Shown here in pieces: positions 9,640 through 17,543 of a DNA stretch of 57,700 nt. How positions within the stretch are numbered: position 1 is the first letter of the stretch; each line of letters opens with the position of its first letter. The position numbers were made by a program, and so were the translations under genes. Below the pieces are notes generated by a model that worked only from the letters and a program-made list of their open reading frames with translations, was not told where the DNA came from and did no database searches. The stretch comes from Planctomycetaceae bacterium (GTDB taxonomy: Bacteria; Planctomycetota; Planctomycetia; Pirellulales; Pirellulaceae): NCBI GenBank assembly GCA_024225195.1, contig JAAEMV010000711.1, positions 1 through 57,700 on the forward strand. Reading direction: 5' to 3'.

Positions 9640-10281
9640 TTAGGATCTCCTGGATGGATACGTGGGAGTCAGCTTATTTCGCTGAGGAACAAAAATTGAA
9701 CGTTTAGGTCGTGCGTTATTCTTTGCGCCGTTGCTTTTTTTCTTAGGCGATGAATTGAAGACGGAACCTTGTCGAGCGGTCGTTTTCCAAAAGCTTGGTG
9801 GAGGTCGAGTTGGGTCTGAGTTTTTCGTGAGTTGACGACTGCCTATCCCTGAAGGTGACCGTGAGGATTTCGTCAGGCGAATTTGTGTTTGAACGGTGGA
9901 CGTGGATTTTAAAAACGCATTTTTTACAGCGTTATCTTTTTGAAAGATTCTTGTTGTGTAACCACTTAGCCACAATGAAGAACGCTGCAGCGTTTGCAAC
10001 TTTGAGTTAGATTTTTTTGAGAGTGAAGTCGTTTGAGGAGAATTAGGTTTTTGCGGGGCGAGTGCCCAGACCAAGCCGAACGTCAAGCCTAATAAAAGGG
10101 TAGCTGCGAGGCTCCAGTGAATCAGAGAAGGATTTCTAGGGATGTCTTCGTGAATGGGTTGGATTTGCCTTGGAGACGCAACGTTATCTCTAGGCCTTAA
10201 AATTTCTGAGAGATCTCCTGGATACTTGTTTTGTAAGTAACGTTTCCGGAGTTTTTCAATTTCGCTTGGAGTCGGTTTCAT
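9640..10281 (-). CDS. One-TM basic protein in anti-sigma position
   Basis: The 213-residue protein overlaps the ECF sigma gene by four bases (ATGA), the usual arrangement for a sigma/anti-sigma pair. It has about 50 N-terminal hydrophilic residues (SEIEKLRKRYLQNKYPG), one transmembrane helix at about 54-75, then a Ser/Lys/Arg/Pro-rich, probably disordered outer part of 135 residues. No HxxxCxxC zinc anti-sigma motif is visible. Position and topology support an anti-sigma role; the sequence itself does not prove it. The strongly basic exported tail next to a strongly acidic exported neighbour is notable. Confidence 0.6.
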   Translation of the reverse strand: MKPTPSEIEKLRKRYLQNKYPGDLSEILRPRDNVASPRQIQPIHEDIPRNPSLIHWSLAATLLLGLTFGLVWALAPQKPNSPQTTSLSKKSNSKLQTLQRSSLWLSGYTTRIFQKDNAVKNAFLKSTSTVQTQIRLTKSSRSPSGIGSRQLTKNSDPTRPPPSFWKTTARQGSVFNSSPKKKSNGAKNNARPKRSIFVPQRNKLTPTYPSRRS

Positions 10282-10832
10282 GCGTGAAAACCTCCTTCGG
10301 GAAATTTTTGTTTCAGCTTTTTGGTTGCCTGACTCAAGGTGGCTTTTACGGTGCCTACTGAAATCTCCATGATCTTGGCAACGTCTTTCAGGGGCAAGGA
10401 TTCAAAGTATCGGAGAATAATTGCAGTTCGTTGTCGGTCGGGAAGCGATTCGATTAGGTGATGGAGATTTTCTGTTTCAAAAGCTATTGACGGGTCGGTT
10501 GGGTATGCCGACTCGGTAGCGGGAAGCCGGTCCACAGCATCCTCGGCAGATTGTTTCCATTTATAATCCTGGCGTTGAAATTCACGGCAGACATTATTGG
10601 CAATTCCGAGAAGCCAGGTGGAGAATTTTCCGCTGCCTCGAAAATTGGCAAGGTGATTAATCATTCTCATGGCCGTTTCCTGAGTTGCGTCCACAGCGCG
10701 GTTCTCACTAGGCAACCGTGCCCGGCAAAAGCGAAAGACTTGATCTTGATGTTGGCGCAACAGTAACTCCAGAGATTCGCGATCACCATCGCGGGCGGAT
10801 TTCCAAAGCCGAATGCTTGGGTCTGCACTCAA
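10278..10832 (-). CDS. ECF-type RNA polymerase sigma factor
   Basis: The 184-residue protein has sigma region 2 (about 18-85; DRESLELLLRQHQDQVF through FSTWLLGIANNV) and region 4 (about 125-175; LPDRQRTAIILRYFE, then the helix-turn-helix LKDVAKIMEISVGTVKATLS). It heads the operon that continues with the one-TM protein, the acidic protein and the DUF1592/DUF1552 pair, so it probably activates its own operon in response to an envelope signal. The start is TTG at 10832 with a weak AGG ribosome-binding site; no in-frame ATG lies nearby upstream, so the exact start is uncertain. Confidence 0.9.
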   Translation of the reverse strand: MSADPSIRLWKSARDGDRESLELLLRQHQDQVFRFCRARLPSENRAVDATQETAMRMINHLANFRGSGKFSTWLLGIANNVCREFQRQDYKWKQSAEDAVDRLPATESAYPTDPSIAFETENLHHLIESLPDRQRTAIILRYFESLPLKDVAKIMEISVGTVKATLSQATKKLKQKFPEGGFHA

Positions 10833-10966
10833 TTGACAACGCCTGATAAGAGGGACCGCTGGATTATTGTTTATGAGTGCGTCGTAGAGCGGAAAGGTTT
10901 AGTGAAAAAACAATTTTCTCAATTACCTTTAAACTGTAGACTCAAAGCAGGGATATCGCCGAATAA

Positions 10967-11977
10967 TCAGGCAACATTAGGGCTAAATTCAGCCTCTAAC
11001 ACTGAACGGACGTGATCCAAAACCTGCGATTGCACTTTTTCGAAATCGTTGCTGTCGATGAATGCCCCTGCAGCTGCCTTGTGTCCGCCTCCTCCAAACT
11101 CTTTGGCGACAACATTTGCGGCTGACTCGCAACGACTTCGGAAACTCATTTTATAGCCGCCCGATTCTTGTCCCACGATGATGACTGCGAACACAGTTCC
11201 ATCAATTTCAAGGGCGAGATTGATTAAATCTTCGGTGTCTGTTGGCTTAGCTCCGGTTTTGCCGTAATCGTCTGGGAGGATAAAAGTGTGGGCCAGCTTG
11301 CCATCTAGCTCGGTTTGAATTCTTGCGAGCACAGTTCCTCGCAGGCGAACCCTGCCCGCTGTTTCTCTTTCATAGAGATCTCGGTAGATATCGGCAGGGA
11401 TTGCGCCGCCGGCAAGTAGTTTTGCAGCAGTTTCGTAAGTGATTTCTTTGACTGAATTAAAACGAAACCAGCCGGTGTCGGTGGCAATGGCGGCGAAAAG
11501 TGGAATTGAAATTGCGGGAGTTAACGGAACGCCTAGGCATTCGGCTGCGTCGACGCACATGCGGCCTACGGCCTCAGCTGTTGTGTTTTTAAATAGTTCG
11601 GCGTCAATGTCGTCTTCCCCGACGTGGTGGTCGAAGATGATTTTTTTGTACGTAGAATTCCTGATGACATCGGCCATCGGGCCAAGTTGAATCCAGGCGC
11701 TCGTATCGAGAATGATATGAAGATCTGCATCTTCAAAATCTTTCGCCTCGATGTCCTGGTCAATGCAGAGAATTCGATTTTCGGGATCAATGAATTTTAA
11801 ATTTTCAGGTACTGGTTGGCCGCAAACAATTCGAACCTGTTTTCCCAGAGCCTCGAGAATTCCCGCCATGCCAAGGCAACTTCCAAGTGCATCGCAGTCA
11901 GGACGAATGTGGCTGGTTAATACTATGTTGTTTGCCGCGTTAATAACTTCACGGAATCGGGGCCAGTCGACGTTCAT
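10967..11977 (-). CDS. nrnA: DHH-family oligoribonuclease / pAp phosphatase
   Basis: The 336-residue protein carries the DHH motifs in order: SHIRPDCDALGS (about 21-32), the DTSAW segment, the diagnostic FDHH (about 115), and the C-terminal DHHA1 domain with GGGHKAAAGA. NrnA degrades 2-5 nt oligoribonucleotides and dephosphorylates 3'-phosphoadenosine 5'-phosphate using Mn2+ in the cytoplasm. It lies 71 bases downstream of ribF on the same strand, echoing the rbfA-nrnA-truB-ribF neighbourhood of many bacteria. Confidence 0.92.
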   Translation of the reverse strand: MNVDWPRFREVINAANNIVLTSHIRPDCDALGSCLGMAGILEALGKQVRIVCGQPVPENLKFIDPENRILCIDQDIEAKDFEDADLHIILDTSAWIQLGPMADVIRNSTYKKIIFDHHVGEDDIDAELFKNTTAEAVGRMCVDAAECLGVPLTPAISIPLFAAIATDTGWFRFNSVKEITYETAAKLLAGGAIPADIYRDLYERETAGRVRLRGTVLARIQTELDGKLAHTFILPDDYGKTGAKPTDTEDLINLALEIDGTVFAVIIVGQESGGYKMSFRSRCESAANVVAKEFGGGGHKAAAGAFIDSNDFEKVQSQVLDHVRSVLEAEFSPNVA

Positions 11978-12048
11978 TTTCGTTTGCTTTCAGTGGGTTT
12001 TTAACGCGGTAGATCGACTTGAGTCGTAAGCCGGGTGTGCCGGTCAAA

Positions 12049-12987
12049 TTAAAGATCGGAATATTGTCTTGCGATCGCTCGCGTGGATTGCACGTCTAAG
12101 TCTAATTGGTCGGTGAGTTGTCGCGGGGTTTCGAATTGCCGAATATCCCGTAGGCGACTAATAAAATCAACCTCGATCGCCTCTCCATAAATGGAACCTT
12201 CGAAATTAAGTAGATGCGATTCGACTTTAGGTATGTGTTCGCCGAAGGTTGGGTTGGGACCAATGTGAATTGCAGACCAATGAGATCTTCCGTCGACATA
12301 GGTTCTGCCCGCGTAAACGCCTTTCGCGGGAATCAGCGTGTCGATTGCATCGAGGTTGGCTGTTGGGAATCCAATTTTAGTGCCCCGAGCTGCTCCATGG
12401 GTTACCATGCCGCGAATACGATAGGGGCGGGTTAGTAATTGTCTCGCTTGGTCTACATCTCCAAGACGAATCAACTCACGGATTCGACTGCTCGAGATGA
12501 ACGATTCGGAACTCTCAAGTTTAGGTTCTACAATTTGGAGTTCGACTGACGACTCACGGCACAATTCACTGAGTCGATCGACGGTTCCCTCGCGTCCCCG
12601 ACCGAAGTAAAAGTTTGGCCCTTCAACCATGGCCTTGGCTGCCATTTTTTCTACAACAATCTGTTTGAAAAAATCACGATAGCTTAATTCTAAAAGTGCA
12701 CGATTGGTGGGGTAGGCGATGACCGCATCAACACCTAAATCGGCCAGGAGATCTGCTTTTCGATTGGTCCAGGTCAACGGCGGTGGTGTTTGGTCGGGAC
12801 GGAGAATTCGAACCGGGTGTGGGTCGAACGTGAAGACGATCGCAGCTCCTCCGTCGCGTGAGGCAAACTGCTTTAATTGATCAATGATTACTTGGTGCCC
12901 ACGATGGACGCCATCGAAATTCCCAATGGTCAACGCACCGCCGCGAAGCGATTCAGGGAATTCCGTGAGACTGCGAATTAACTTCAT
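12049..12987 (-). CDS. ribF: Bifunctional riboflavin kinase / FAD synthetase
   Basis: The 312-residue protein starts with the FAD synthetase nucleotidyltransferase domain, including GNFDGVHRGHQ (about 23-33) and the SSSRIREL segment. The C-terminal riboflavin kinase domain (about 190-310) contains GFPTANL and the conserved HIGPNPTFGE. It converts riboflavin to FMN and FAD. Length and domain order are normal. It is followed by nrnA and preceded by a histidine kinase gene 68 bases away, all on the minus strand. Confidence 0.95.
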   Translation of the reverse strand: MKLIRSLTEFPESLRGGALTIGNFDGVHRGHQVIIDQLKQFASRDGGAAIVFTFDPHPVRILRPDQTPPPLTWTNRKADLLADLGVDAVIAYPTNRALLELSYRDFFKQIVVEKMAAKAMVEGPNFYFGRGREGTVDRLSELCRESSVELQIVEPKLESSESFISSSRIRELIRLGDVDQARQLLTRPYRIRGMVTHGAARGTKIGFPTANLDAIDTLIPAKGVYAGRTYVDGRSHWSAIHIGPNPTFGEHIPKVESHLLNFEGSIYGEAIEVDFISRLRDIRQFETPRQLTDQLDLDVQSTRAIARQYSDL

Positions 12988-13055
12988 TGAAAAATTTTTG
13001 AACAGGAGAGAGTGGAGGAAACTAGTTGTTTAGAAAAAGATGTTGGTGGTTTGGT

Positions 13056-13763
13056 TTAACCAATAGTTTTGAATGTTGGGAATTCGATGGTGAACTGCGT
13101 GCCCTGATCAACTTCTGATTGCACATTAATTCTCGCATCGTGGGCTTCGATGATTTTTTTTGCGGTAGGCAGCCCAAGTCCAGTGCCTCCATCTTTGGAG
13201 GTGTAAAATTCTTGAAACATATTAATCAAGGCTGACGCTGCCATTCCGCAACCCGTGTCGATCAGATCCAGAGCGACTCCTTTGCGAGTTGTGCGAGTGC
13301 GAGCGACCAGTTGGCCGCCGCTCGGCATCGCTTCCATTGCATTTTTGACCAGATTTACCAGTGCCGCCTGAAGCGTTTGAGGGTCGAGGTTGATGCTTGG
13401 TAGTTCGGCGTCGAGATACCGGATGATCTCCACGCCTTGTTTGGCAGCTTGGGTTTCAAAAAAGTCCAGCACCTGATCAATCTGGTTGTTTAAGCAACCA
13501 GGTTTTAATTCGAGACTGCTCAGTTTAGTGAATCGGAGAAAATCGTTAAGTAGCGTTTCTAGTCGATGGCATTGCTGGATCACCGTTTCGGTTCGCTTGA
13601 CCGCCCGTTGTGATTCCGGATGAGTCATGGCTTCGAGGTCTTCGTGAAGCAGTTCCATGTTCATGACGATGATCGAGAGAGGGTTTTTGATTTCATGAGC
13701 CAATGAGCCAGCGAGCTTGGCCAGCTCGTTGTATCGTTTTCTCAATTCGTCGATCGGTTCCAT
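13056..13763 (-). CDS. Soluble sensor histidine kinase (HisKA plus HATPase)
   Basis: This short kinase of 235 residues has no transmembrane segment and almost no sensor region. Residues 10-85 are the HisKA dimerisation domain with the phospho-acceptor His23 in LAHEIKNPLS. The ATPase domain has an N-box LVNLVKNAMEAMP, G1 DTGCGMA and G2 GGTGLGLPTAKKI. No response regulator is adjacent. It probably works in trans or in a phosphorelay. It may be transcribed separately from pnp, because a terminator lies between them. Confidence 0.88.
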   Translation of the reverse strand: MEPIDELRKRYNELAKLAGSLAHEIKNPLSIIVMNMELLHEDLEAMTHPESQRAVKRTETVIQQCHRLETLLNDFLRFTKLSSLELKPGCLNNQIDQVLDFFETQAAKQGVEIIRYLDAELPSINLDPQTLQAALVNLVKNAMEAMPSGGQLVARTRTTRKGVALDLIDTGCGMAASALINMFQEFYTSKDGGTGLGLPTAKKIIEAHDARINVQSEVDQGTQFTIEFPTFKTIG

Positions 13764-13916
13764 GTTATTACCATGCCCTTGCTAGGGGGAGTTCTTGGCA
13801 GCCTGCGGGATTGATTGTGTGCTCGATGATTCCTTTCCAAGCAGAGTCTTAAAGGCAGCGTCGCTTCACTGCGCAGACGGCTTGAAATTGAATCCGTTTG
13901 ATTCAATTGTGGGAAT

Positions 13917-13950
13917 AAAAAAGCTCGAAAGCCAAAACTGGCCTTCGAGC
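13917..13950 (-). terminator. Rho-independent terminator after pnp
   Basis: On the minus strand, arms GCTCGAA and TTCGAGC enclose an inner GCCA/TGGC pair with a four-base loop and one mismatch, and the hairpin is followed by six T (plus-strand A run 13917-13922). It lies about 95 bases beyond the pnp stop codon and before the histidine kinase gene. Confidence 0.85.
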
Positions 13951-14045
13951 AATTCTAATGGATCGTCTTCGATCAATACAGCGATCGTAACAGTGTTTTG
14001 TTGAGGTAAACGTCTGTTTTCGCTGCGTTTTTATCCCGCGAAGCT

Positions 14046-16358
14046 TTAGCGTCGGTCGCGACCACCGCCGCCGCCTCCACCGCTGCGTCCGCGACCACCG
14101 CCGCCTCCGCTGCGTCCACGGCCACCGCCGCCTCCGCTGCGTCCACGACCACCGCCTCCGCTGCGTCCGCCTCGATCACCACCGCCGCTGCCTTCGCTGC
14201 GGGCTGGTCGATCTTCGCGGTCACCAGAACCAGCAGGTGCATCTGCTGTGGCGGATGCAAATTCGTCTTCGAGCCCAAGTTCTTCGAGTGCTTGGCGGCG
14301 ACTAAGTTTGACGCGGTCATTTCCGTCGACGTCAATTACGAGTACTTTCATTTCGTCGCCGACGTGGCAGATGTCATCGACCTTGTCGATAAATCCGTTT
14401 GAAAGTTCGCTGATGTGACAGAGTCCATCGCGTCCGGGGAGAATCTCGACGAACGCTCCAAAGTCTTTGACGCTACTGACGGTGCCGTCGTAGATCTTTC
14501 CGACTTGAACAGTAGCGGTGCAGGCTTCTACTTTCTTAAGAGCTGCTTCGGCTAACGCTCCGTCAGTTCCGGCAACAGTAACGCGACCGTCTTCCGAAAC
14601 TTCGATGACCGTTTGAGTCGTTTCCTGGATCGCGCGGATGTTCTTTCCACCTGGACCGATCAGCATTCCGATTTTTTCCGGATCGATTTGGGTAACTAGC
14701 AAGCGAGGTGCGTACTCGGAAAGCTCTTCCTGTGGACGTGAAAGAGTTTTGAGCATGGTGCGAAGAATTTCGATTCTCGCTTCGCGTGACTGCGCCATTG
14801 CTTCTTTCAGGAGATCGCTGCTAATCCCTCGGATTTTTAGATCCAGTTGGATACCAGTGATTCCATTTTGCGTTCCAGCAACTTTGAAATCCATATCACC
14901 GAAGTGATCTTCGCTTCCGAGGATATCGGTCAAAAGTGTGTAGCGATCACCTTCTTTGACCATACCGACCGAGATACCGGCGACTGGGTTTTTGATCGTG
15001 ACTCCAGCGGCCATCAGTCCCAGTGTGGTTCCACAAACGGTTGCCATCGAAGACGAGCCATTGGATTCGAGGATGTCGGAGACAACACGGATCGTGTATG
15101 GGAATTCGTCCGCATCGGGTAGGACGGGGTTGATGCTTCGCTCTGCGAGGGCACCGTGACCAATTTCACGACGGCCAGGCCCACGAATCGGGCGGCACTC
15201 ACCAACGCTGAAGCTTGGGAAGTTGTAATCGAGCATGAACTTTTTGGAGTATTCTTCGAATAGCCCGTCGACTCGTTGCTCGTCTCTTCCGGTGCCGAGT
15301 GTAATTGTGACAAGGGCTTGCGTTTCGCCTCGCTGGAAAATTGCAGAGCCGTGGACACGCGGAATAACGTTGGCGTGGCACTCGATTGGACGAAGAGTTT
15401 TTCCGTCTCGTCCGTCGGAGCGAACGCCATCGAGAATTGAATCGCGAATAACTTTTTCTTCGAGATCGTGAATGGCATTTTTTACGGCTCCAAGATCGTA
15501 TGCGTTGTCAGCATTCGGATCGGGAATCATATCGCCAATGATGGTGTCCTTGAGTTTGTTCTTGGCTGCACCACGATCGTGCTTTCCTGCGATCAGGATT
15601 GCTGCTTTGTAATCGTCGTAGTATTTAGGCAGCATTTTGTCGAGCAAGCCATCGCTCTCAGGCGCTTCGAACTCATCCTTTTCAGGTGCGACTTTTTCGA
15701 ACAGTTCCCGTTGCAAGTCAATTACCTGCTTACAGATCTCATGTCCGAATTCAATGGCAGCGAGCATTTCGTCTTCAGGAACTTCGCGAGCGAAGCCTTC
15801 GATCATTGTCACAGCGGAATCGGTTGCTGAGATGATAACGTCCATGTCGCTTTCTTCGAGTTGCTCTTGTGACGGAAAGGCGACGAATTCACCTTCGACA
15901 CGAGCGACGCGCGTGGACGCGACTGGATCTTGAAATGGCATCGGAGAGATGAAACAGGCGGTTGAAGTACCGTTCATCGCGAGAACGTCACCATCAGTCT
16001 GTTTGTCACTTGAAAGGACAAAGTTTTGACACTGGACTTCGTTCTTGAAACCAGGAGCGAACATCGGGCGGATTGGACGGTCAATTAAACGAGCGGTGAG
16101 CGTCTCCTTGGTGGTAGGTCGGCCTTCCCGTTTAATAAATCCACCGGGGAATTTACCTGCTGCACAGGTTCTTTCGCGATAGTCACACATCAACGGGAAA
16201 AAGTCGATTCCCGGTCGCGGAGTACCAGTGGCAGCGGTCGAAAGCACAACGGTGTCGTTGTACTGGATAAGTACGGCGGCGGCGGCTTGTTTTGCAAGAT
16301 AGCCGGTTTCAAACGACATTACACTCGCGCCAATTTTCTTTTCTACTTTTACTTTCAC
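14046..16358 (-). CDS. pnp: Polyribonucleotide nucleotidyltransferase (PNPase) with Gly/Arg-rich tail
   Basis: The 770-residue protein has the standard PNPase order: two RNase PH domains separated by a helical domain, a KH domain (IGMLIGPGGKNIRAIQE, about 560-620) and an S1 domain (VGKIYDGTVSSVKDFGAFVEI, about 625-695). It degrades RNA 3' to 5' with phosphate and adds heteropolymeric tails. Unusually, about 65 residues follow S1: a Gly/Arg/Ser tail built on GRSGGGGGR units, resembling eukaryotic RGG RNA-binding regions. It is encoded by a repetitive GC-rich stretch at 14050-14185. The start is GTG 16358 with an AGGA ribosome-binding site. It is downstream of rpsO, the classical rpsO-pnp order. 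Confidence 0.96.
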   Translation of the reverse strand: MKVKVEKKIGASVMSFETGYLAKQAAAAVLIQYNDTVVLSTAATGTPRPGIDFFPLMCDYRERTCAAGKFPGGFIKREGRPTTKETLTARLIDRPIRPMFAPGFKNEVQCQNFVLSSDKQTDGDVLAMNGTSTACFISPMPFQDPVASTRVARVEGEFVAFPSQEQLEESDMDVIISATDSAVTMIEGFAREVPEDEMLAAIEFGHEICKQVIDLQRELFEKVAPEKDEFEAPESDGLLDKMLPKYYDDYKAAILIAGKHDRGAAKNKLKDTIIGDMIPDPNADNAYDLGAVKNAIHDLEEKVIRDSILDGVRSDGRDGKTLRPIECHANVIPRVHGSAIFQRGETQALVTITLGTGRDEQRVDGLFEEYSKKFMLDYNFPSFSVGECRPIRGPGRREIGHGALAERSINPVLPDADEFPYTIRVVSDILESNGSSSMATVCGTTLGLMAAGVTIKNPVAGISVGMVKEGDRYTLLTDILGSEDHFGDMDFKVAGTQNGITGIQLDLKIRGISSDLLKEAMAQSREARIEILRTMLKTLSRPQEELSEYAPRLLVTQIDPEKIGMLIGPGGKNIRAIQETTQTVIEVSEDGRVTVAGTDGALAEAALKKVEACTATVQVGKIYDGTVSSVKDFGAFVEILPGRDGLCHISELSNGFIDKVDDICHVGDEMKVLVIDVDGNDRVKLSRRQALEELGLEDEFASATADAPAGSGDREDRPARSEGSGGGDRGGRSGGGGRGRSGGGGGRGRSGGGGGRGRSGGGGGGGRDRR
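14062..14170. repeat. Tandem GC-rich repeat encoding the RGG-like tail of PNPase
   Basis: Units of about 21-24 bases (plus-strand sense resembling ccaccgccgcctccgctgcg) recur four times inside the 3' end of pnp and encode the GRSGGGG repeats. Copy number may vary between strains. Confidence 0.75.
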
Positions 16359-16716
16359 AATTTTTTCCTACATTAAATTCTTCTACAACATCATTAATTC
16401 AGATTGCAATTTCTCAATGGGTATTAACCACGAATTGCTTTGGGCTCACCATCAACACTGATGTGCTTGAGCCCAACGATTAGCCATATTTGTCAAACAG
16501 CAAAACAGTTGCTGGATTTTGAATACGGCGAAACTGATCGCTGTTTCCAAGCGACAGTCTGACAAGTGCGAGTTATGAAATCCGTTCATCACGACGTTCA
16601 CTAAGAAACGTCCGCATCGACTAGAGCACCTTCCGCGGTGCGGCTCACCGGTTAGCCGGTGAAGAGAGATCAAAAAGAAAAGTGGCACACATCAGATGGT
16701 GCCACTTCGATGAAAA
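16359..16716 (-). other. rpsO-pnp intergenic leader with hairpins
   Basis: This 358-base spacer holds a terminator just after rpsO (separate entry) and two further hairpins: CACCGG/CCGGTG with a TTAG loop at 16646-16661 and GCACC/GGTGC at 16626-16641. In other bacteria the pnp leader is cleaved by RNase III and used for autoregulation by PNPase, so these hairpins may do the same. A 78-codon minus-strand frame at 16452-16688 crosses the terminator and has no protein-like features, so I do not call it. Confidence 0.45.
16665..16710 (-). terminator. Rho-independent terminator/attenuator after rpsO
   Basis: A perfect 9-bp inverted repeat, AAGTGGCAC/GTGCCACTT (16680-16688 and 16699-16707), is followed on the minus strand by TTTCTTTTT. 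It starts within ten bases of the rpsO stop codon. Partial read-through would set the ratio of S15 to PNPase. Confidence 0.85.
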
Positions 16717-16986
16717 TTACTTTCGAATGTTGAGTCGTTCGATGATGTCGAGATAACGATCTGCATCATTTTTTCGAACGTAATCCAACAATCGACGGCG
16801 ACGAGATACCATGCCCAACAATCCACGTCTCGTGGAATAGTCTTTTTTGTTTGAACGCATGTGCTCAGTCAGGTGATTAATCCGTTTGGTAAGGATAGCG
16901 ATTTGAACATCGGGAGAACCCGTGTCTCCATCCTTTGTTTGGAATTCCTTTACCAACTCAGCTTTATTCTCTTTCGTAATGGCCAT
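16717..16986 (-). CDS. rpsO: 30S ribosomal protein S15
   Basis: The 89-residue protein matches S15 from end to end: [21 protein letters not shown], the SRRGLL-like core [18 protein letters not shown] and the C-terminal [12 protein letters not shown] in pieces. It binds 16S rRNA in the central domain. The frame is open upstream to 17067, but ATG 16986 gives the standard S15 N-terminus ([11 protein letters not shown]). A weak promoter-like pair, TTGCAA and TAAACT with a 16-base spacer, lies upstream on the minus strand (17200 to 17173), leaving a leader of roughly 180 bases. Confidence 0.97.
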   Translation of the reverse strand: MAITKENKAELVKEFQTKDGDTGSPDVQIAILTKRINHLTEHMRSNKKDYSTRRGLLGMVSRRRRLLDYVRKNDADRYLDIIERLNIRK

Positions 16987-17543
16987 AACCGTTTGATCCA
17001 ATGTCGCGGCGGAAGGGAAGACTGTGAATAGACTTCTATCGGCTCGCGTTTGATCCAACTCCTTCAATTACCTACAAACTACAATTTTCCAACAAATACT
17101 GTGGTTCGTTTGGTACGAAGCACAGTTCCCCGGGCCATCCGGAGCTCTTCTCGCTCATTTTTCAGTCTGGAAAGTTTACCGATTACCTGTTTTTTTGCAA
17201 TAAGAGAAAACCTGTTTTTTCCGAGTAATTAGCCAAATGCTTGTCGTTTCGGTCTAGATTGCCATGGCCGTCACCGGCTGGCGGGTGGGTTGGGAGCGGG
17301 ATTTGGCGTGCAGAGCCCTAGATTACGTTAATTTCCTATTTTTCCCGTTGATTGTGCAACTGTGAATAATTAAACGATTTTTTAAATATTCTAATGATTT
17401 TGCGAGGAAAGCAGGATGATGAAATGTTGTGTCCGGCTTCAAAAGGTTAAAGTGTTAGCCTGCTTGAAAAGCTTAGACTTTACGAGACCAGGGTAAATTA
17501 GCGCCCTGAAACAATTCGTTGAAACATTTTGGAGATTTGAAAC
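16987..17543. other. Divergent region between rpsO and the selenoprotein-like gene
   Basis: This stretch of about 557 bases separates two divergent genes. It contains the weak minus-strand promoter-like pair described for rpsO and, at its right end, the GGAG ribosome-binding site (17531-17534) of the next gene. I see no clear plus-strand -35/-10 pair, RNA gene or small coding frame. Confidence 0.4.

Noticed and set aside
13973-14335. Ala/Val-rich 120-codon minus frame
   Set aside because: Shadow of the repetitive pnp tail in another frame; the repeat DNA produces low-complexity peptide in all frames.
16452-16688. 78-codon minus-strand frame between rpsO and pnp
   Set aside because: It runs through the hairpins and ends in the rpsO terminator; no ribosome-binding site and no family-like composition.
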